A stretch of DNA of 14,035 nucleotides from Desulfobacula sp. (GTDB lineage Bacteria; Desulfobacterota; Desulfobacteria; Desulfobacterales; Desulfobacteraceae): contig JAOZRF010000018.1 in the NCBI GenBank assembly GCA_029940245.1, positions 1 to 14,035 of the forward strand. The letters run 5' to 3'. A program made the translations under genes and the position numbers. Positions 13,731-14,035 of this stretch are shown in pieces. Each line of letters starts with the position of its first letter. Within the stretch, counting starts at the first letter, position 1. The notes below the pieces were generated by a model that saw only the letters and a program-made list of their open reading frames with translations, was not told the origin of the DNA and made no database searches.

Positions 13731-14018
13731 TTATCCAAGAGCGTAACAGACCTCAACGGCCAGGGCATAGATGATATCCAGAGGCAGGTGCTGCTGTATT
13801 GTCCTGTCAAACAGCAGCCTTGCTTCACTGGGGAAATCCTCATCCCCCTGGGGTTTTACTTCATATTGGTTTAAATCCACACAATAGGTGTTTTCCCATA
13901 TATTTACAAAATATTGCCCTTTGATTTTATCATATCTGCAACCCGTTCTTGCGGTGACTATTTCAGGATCACAGGATTTGAGGTCTAAAAAATTGGTCTT
14001 ATCGATGGTTTCACTCAT
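13731..14018 (-). CDS. Conserved hypothetical protein, possibly DUF3786-related
   Basis: A 95-aa cytosolic-looking acidic protein beginning MSETIDKTNFLDLKSCDPEI. A strong ribosome binding site (AAGGGGA, about five bases before the ATG) supports it as a real gene. The pattern of DPEIVTARTGCRYDK followed by short beta-strand-like segments (QYFVNIW, TYCVDLNQYEVKP) recalls the N-terminal part of DUF3786 proteins. Those are usually about twice as long, so the link is tentative and this could be a short variant or an unrelated family. The end HLPLDIIYALAVEVCYALG is helical. Three cysteines (16, 27, 46) are visible plus one near the end, without a clear metal motif. It converges on the fused gcvT-glyA gene with only six bases between the stop codons, leaving no room for a separate terminator. 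Confidence 0.7.
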   Translation of the reverse strand: MSETIDKTNFLDLKSCDPEIVTARTGCRYDKIKGQYFVNIWENTYCVDLNQYEVKPQGDEDFPSEARLLFDRTIQQHLPLDIIYALAVEVCYALG

Positions 14019-14035
14019 TCAATCCCCTTAAGAGT

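Noticed and set aside
13700..13735. TTTGA/TCAAA hairpin at the end of the fusion gene as terminator
   Set aside because: Five-bp A/T-rich stem inside the coding end without a strong T-tract; insufficient.

Overview
This is an AT-rich chromosomal window from a Gram-negative bacterium. The thrS, rnd, dapF and ccdA homologues, the fused gcvT-glyA gene and the style of the dispersed repeats all suggest a sulfate-reducing deltaproteobacterium of the Desulfobacterales (Desulfobacula/Desulfobacter-like). That placement is inference from gene content and memory of related genomes, not from a search.

Left part (1-2885), all on the minus strand: thrS (threonyl-tRNA synthetase) is followed by an overlapping VanZ-like membrane protein. 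After a 119-bp gap that looks like a dispersed repeat comes the start of a YehS/DUF1456 gene that runs off the window edge. Divergent from thrS, rnd (RNase D, TTG start) and dapF (diaminopimelate epimerase) form a tight plus-strand pair. The end of dapF runs into a short directly repeated motif, which appears to have supplied the last residues of the protein.

Middle part (about 4922-9072) is the accessory-looking region. It holds a UPF0175/DUF3368 (PIN) toxin-antitoxin pair, the frameshifted and internally deleted remains of an XRE-type regulator immediately upstream of that pair, and a weak small ORF. It also holds a large membrane-anchored penicillin-acylase-family Ntn hydrolase on the minus strand, followed by 396 bp without a gene. 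That gap ends in a nested inverted repeat resembling a MITE or REP element, which abuts ccdA and creates a misleading upstream ATG.

Right part (9073-14018): ccdA (thiol-disulfide electron transfer across the membrane) and an MFS transporter lie in tandem. They are followed by an 884-aa fusion of a GcvT aminomethyltransferase with a divergent but catalytically complete serine hydroxymethyltransferase. A small unrecognised convergent gene closes the window. The fusion is the most notable gene: both halves act on methylene-tetrahydrofolate, so one chain could turn the glycine-derived C1 unit straight into serine or the reverse.

I saw no tRNA, rRNA, CRISPR array, intact insertion sequence or convincing intrinsic terminator. 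No undescribed multi-gene defence or biosynthetic system is evident. The items worth a second look are the fusion enzyme, the repeat-driven remodelling of gene ends, and the decayed regulator in front of the toxin-antitoxin pair.
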